From assembly GCF_947623445.1 (NCBI RefSeq), contig NC_135244.1, positions 14,074,860-14,138,859 on the forward strand: DNA of 64,000 nucleotides, read 5' to 3'. The notes beneath the pieces are model-generated. The model did not search any database, was not told the origin of the DNA, and saw only the letters and a list, made by a program, of their open reading frames with translations. Numbering within the stretch: position 1 is the first letter of the stretch; every line of letters starts with the position of its first letter. This DNA is from Clavelina lepadiformis. Its lineage: Eukaryota; Chordata; Ascidiacea; Aplousobranchia; Clavelinidae. This document shows, piece after piece, positions 62,592 through 64,000 of the stretch. Both the position numbers and the translations under genes were made by a program.

Positions 62592-62735
62592 GATCATAAG
62601 AACTGAAAGCAAGATTCTCTTGAATTTCTTTCCGAACATCGCTGAGTTGAGAGAGAAAATATACAAAATCCGCAAAGGAGCATAACGACTCTTTGAAAAG
62701 AACAACTGACTCTCCTTGCAAAACCGTTTTGCATT
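62592..62735 (-). CDS. Possible single exon on the minus strand, unidentified
   Basis: A minus-strand frame reads LCSFADFVYFLSQLSDVR, then KEIQENLAFSSYDQQ, and ends at a good donor (CAG|GTAAAA). A possible acceptor (GACGTTAG) lies near 62736. The residues look like an amphipathic helical protein. No partner exon was found and no family is recognised. Confidence 0.22.
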
Positions 62736-63524
62736 GATTGCGTTGCTCACAACTAACGTCATAAACCAGAAAGTTTAACTACTCTATGATGTAATAAAGA
62801 TTTAAGTAATACTATTCGCAGCAATGCCAGTGGGGTTTTAAACTAACTAAAATTAATTAAATCTAAGTTTTATATGGTAACTCGATGTAGTCACCATAGT
62901 AGGCCTATAGCATAAGGTGAAACAGGGTACCTAGCCTATGCTGATGGAGTATGGTACCGGTACATTTAGCTCGTGAGCCGCTATAGCTTAAAAGTTAGCA
63001 GCTTATTTGGAATGGATTAGGCTCACTTGCTATTGTCGGGTCGCAAAAATTGCCTCAAACTGTTTTACCTACCTGCTGACGATTTTGGTGTAATCAAGGG
63101 TCGTGGTTCTATACGCTTTGTGCTGTTCTACTGTCGTATGTTGAATCAGAAACAACAAACAACCATCTCAAACTTGTAGTTAATTTCATTGCAGCCATTG
63201 GCAACCCAACAAACATTTAAAATCGTTTTTCGTTAAGCTTTAGGTTTAACTAGCCTATAGGCTAGTTTTCCAGGCCAACATTAGAGCCTTGATGGGCCCA
63301 ACTGGAAAGTGCAGCAGTTTTTGACGAGTAATATTGCTTACAAAGACGCAAATTTTGGCGTGATGGCACGTGTTGAAGCCTGAACTCTTTGTTTAATTAT
63401 TAGAAAGTAGCGTTCAAATATCAGCTTTTCTGTTTTTATTTTCTGCAAATCCGCGTGAAGATAAAAAGATGAGTTTAGTAAACAAGTGTACAACGAAATG
63501 TCGGCACAATTTGAACAGCTGACG
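62736..63524. other. Intergenic region
   Basis: Nothing supported. One TAGGCCTA palindrome lies at 62900 and several 'TAGCCTATAGGCTA' palindrome-like stretches occur near 63250. Confidence 0.35.
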
Positions 63525-63595
63525 TCTAGTCCGGTACAAAGGCATCCTGTGGTTGTGCACTTGTATACTGGGCTAGACCCAAAAAAGTTTGGCGT
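63525..63595 (+). mobile_element. Copy D of the hairpin MITE, truncated
   Basis: GTCTAGTCCGGTACAAAGGC leads into CATCCTGTGGTTGTGCACTT and ends TATACTGGGCTAGACCC. It keeps the right half and right terminus of the family; the left half is missing. Confidence 0.6.
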
Positions 63596-64000
63596 GCACG
63601 TTGATGAATCTTGTGTGTGTAGGCACCACCCTTTCCACTATGGTTGGTGGATAGACCTATATCTGGTAGTCAAATAGCTGGGCACCAAGCCCAAGTGTTT
63701 ACCAACTTGTGACATTAGGTGGAAGCTAATTGGGTATTGATTTGCGTTGTTCAGACACAGTAACTTACGTATTTGCCAAACTGTTGCTGCTGTGTAAGAC
63801 TCTACTGTTTCTCATTGCTTTATGCTTGCTTTTTTGTGACAGGCAAAATCAAAGTGACAATGCATCGATGCTAGCTCCCAGATTGGAAAGTTTGCTGTTT
63901 TTGGGTGAGAAATTTCCCGCGCAACCAAATAAAACAATAGCCATTATACCCACAATTAATTTTAATCCCCTGCTCTCTTAGCAAACTGTCCAATCTTGAA

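Noticed and set aside
63880..63996. 17-bp inverted repeat (AGATTGGAAAGTTTGCT and its inverse) near the window end
   Set aside because: Too short and single in the window; no duplication or further copy to support a mobile element.
1..64000. CRISPR array, bacterial operons or ribosome binding sites
   Set aside because: The sequence is clearly eukaryotic, with introns, polyA signals and eukaryotic transposons; no spaced repeat array of CRISPR type was seen.

Overview
The window looks like AT-rich genomic DNA from an invertebrate animal: spliceosomal introns with GT-AG borders, short exons in long non-coding spans, AATAAA signals and many small DNA transposons. The genes and the LRR-NLR fit a deuterostome; I favour an ascidian tunicate, but the sequence alone does not prove this. 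Four protein-coding genes could be rebuilt by joining exons by eye. Every junction used keeps the reading frame.

Layout. (1) 2801-7678 (+): a seven-exon SLC7-type amino-acid permease, 547 aa, like the light chains of heteromeric transporters. (2) 7679-22129: a gene-poor stretch with the 3' end of a decayed Ty3/gypsy-type pol, several hAT-like elements with 8-bp target duplications (one inserted inside another repeat), a 536-bp inverted-repeat element and ~105-bp hairpin MITEs. (3) 22130-31923 (+): LIN37, a MuvB/DREAM cell-cycle repressor subunit, seven exons, 247 aa, with transposons in its introns. (4) 34289-35755 (-): an XBP1-type bZIP factor whose bZIP and acidic C-terminus lie in one continuous frame, tail to tail with LIN37. 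(5) 35756-44603: mostly featureless. (6) 44604-58011 (+): an NLR receptor with short N-terminal exons, one large NACHT exon and nine LRR exons, eight of exactly 162 nt and one of 168 nt, all phase 0. Its introns hold a hAT element, a pogo/Tigger-like element and a ~380-bp array of a 7-bp unit. (7) 58012-64000: repeats, a 165-bp tandem duplication and two unconvincing coding fragments.

The genes do not form a pathway. They cover amino-acid uptake, cell-cycle repression, the unfolded-protein response and innate sensing. The most interesting points are the XBP1 homologue that seems not to need the IRE1 frame-switch intron, the strictly modular LRR exons of the NLR, two transposon insertions dated by empty-site copies in the same window, and a strong excess of the palindrome TAGGCCTA.
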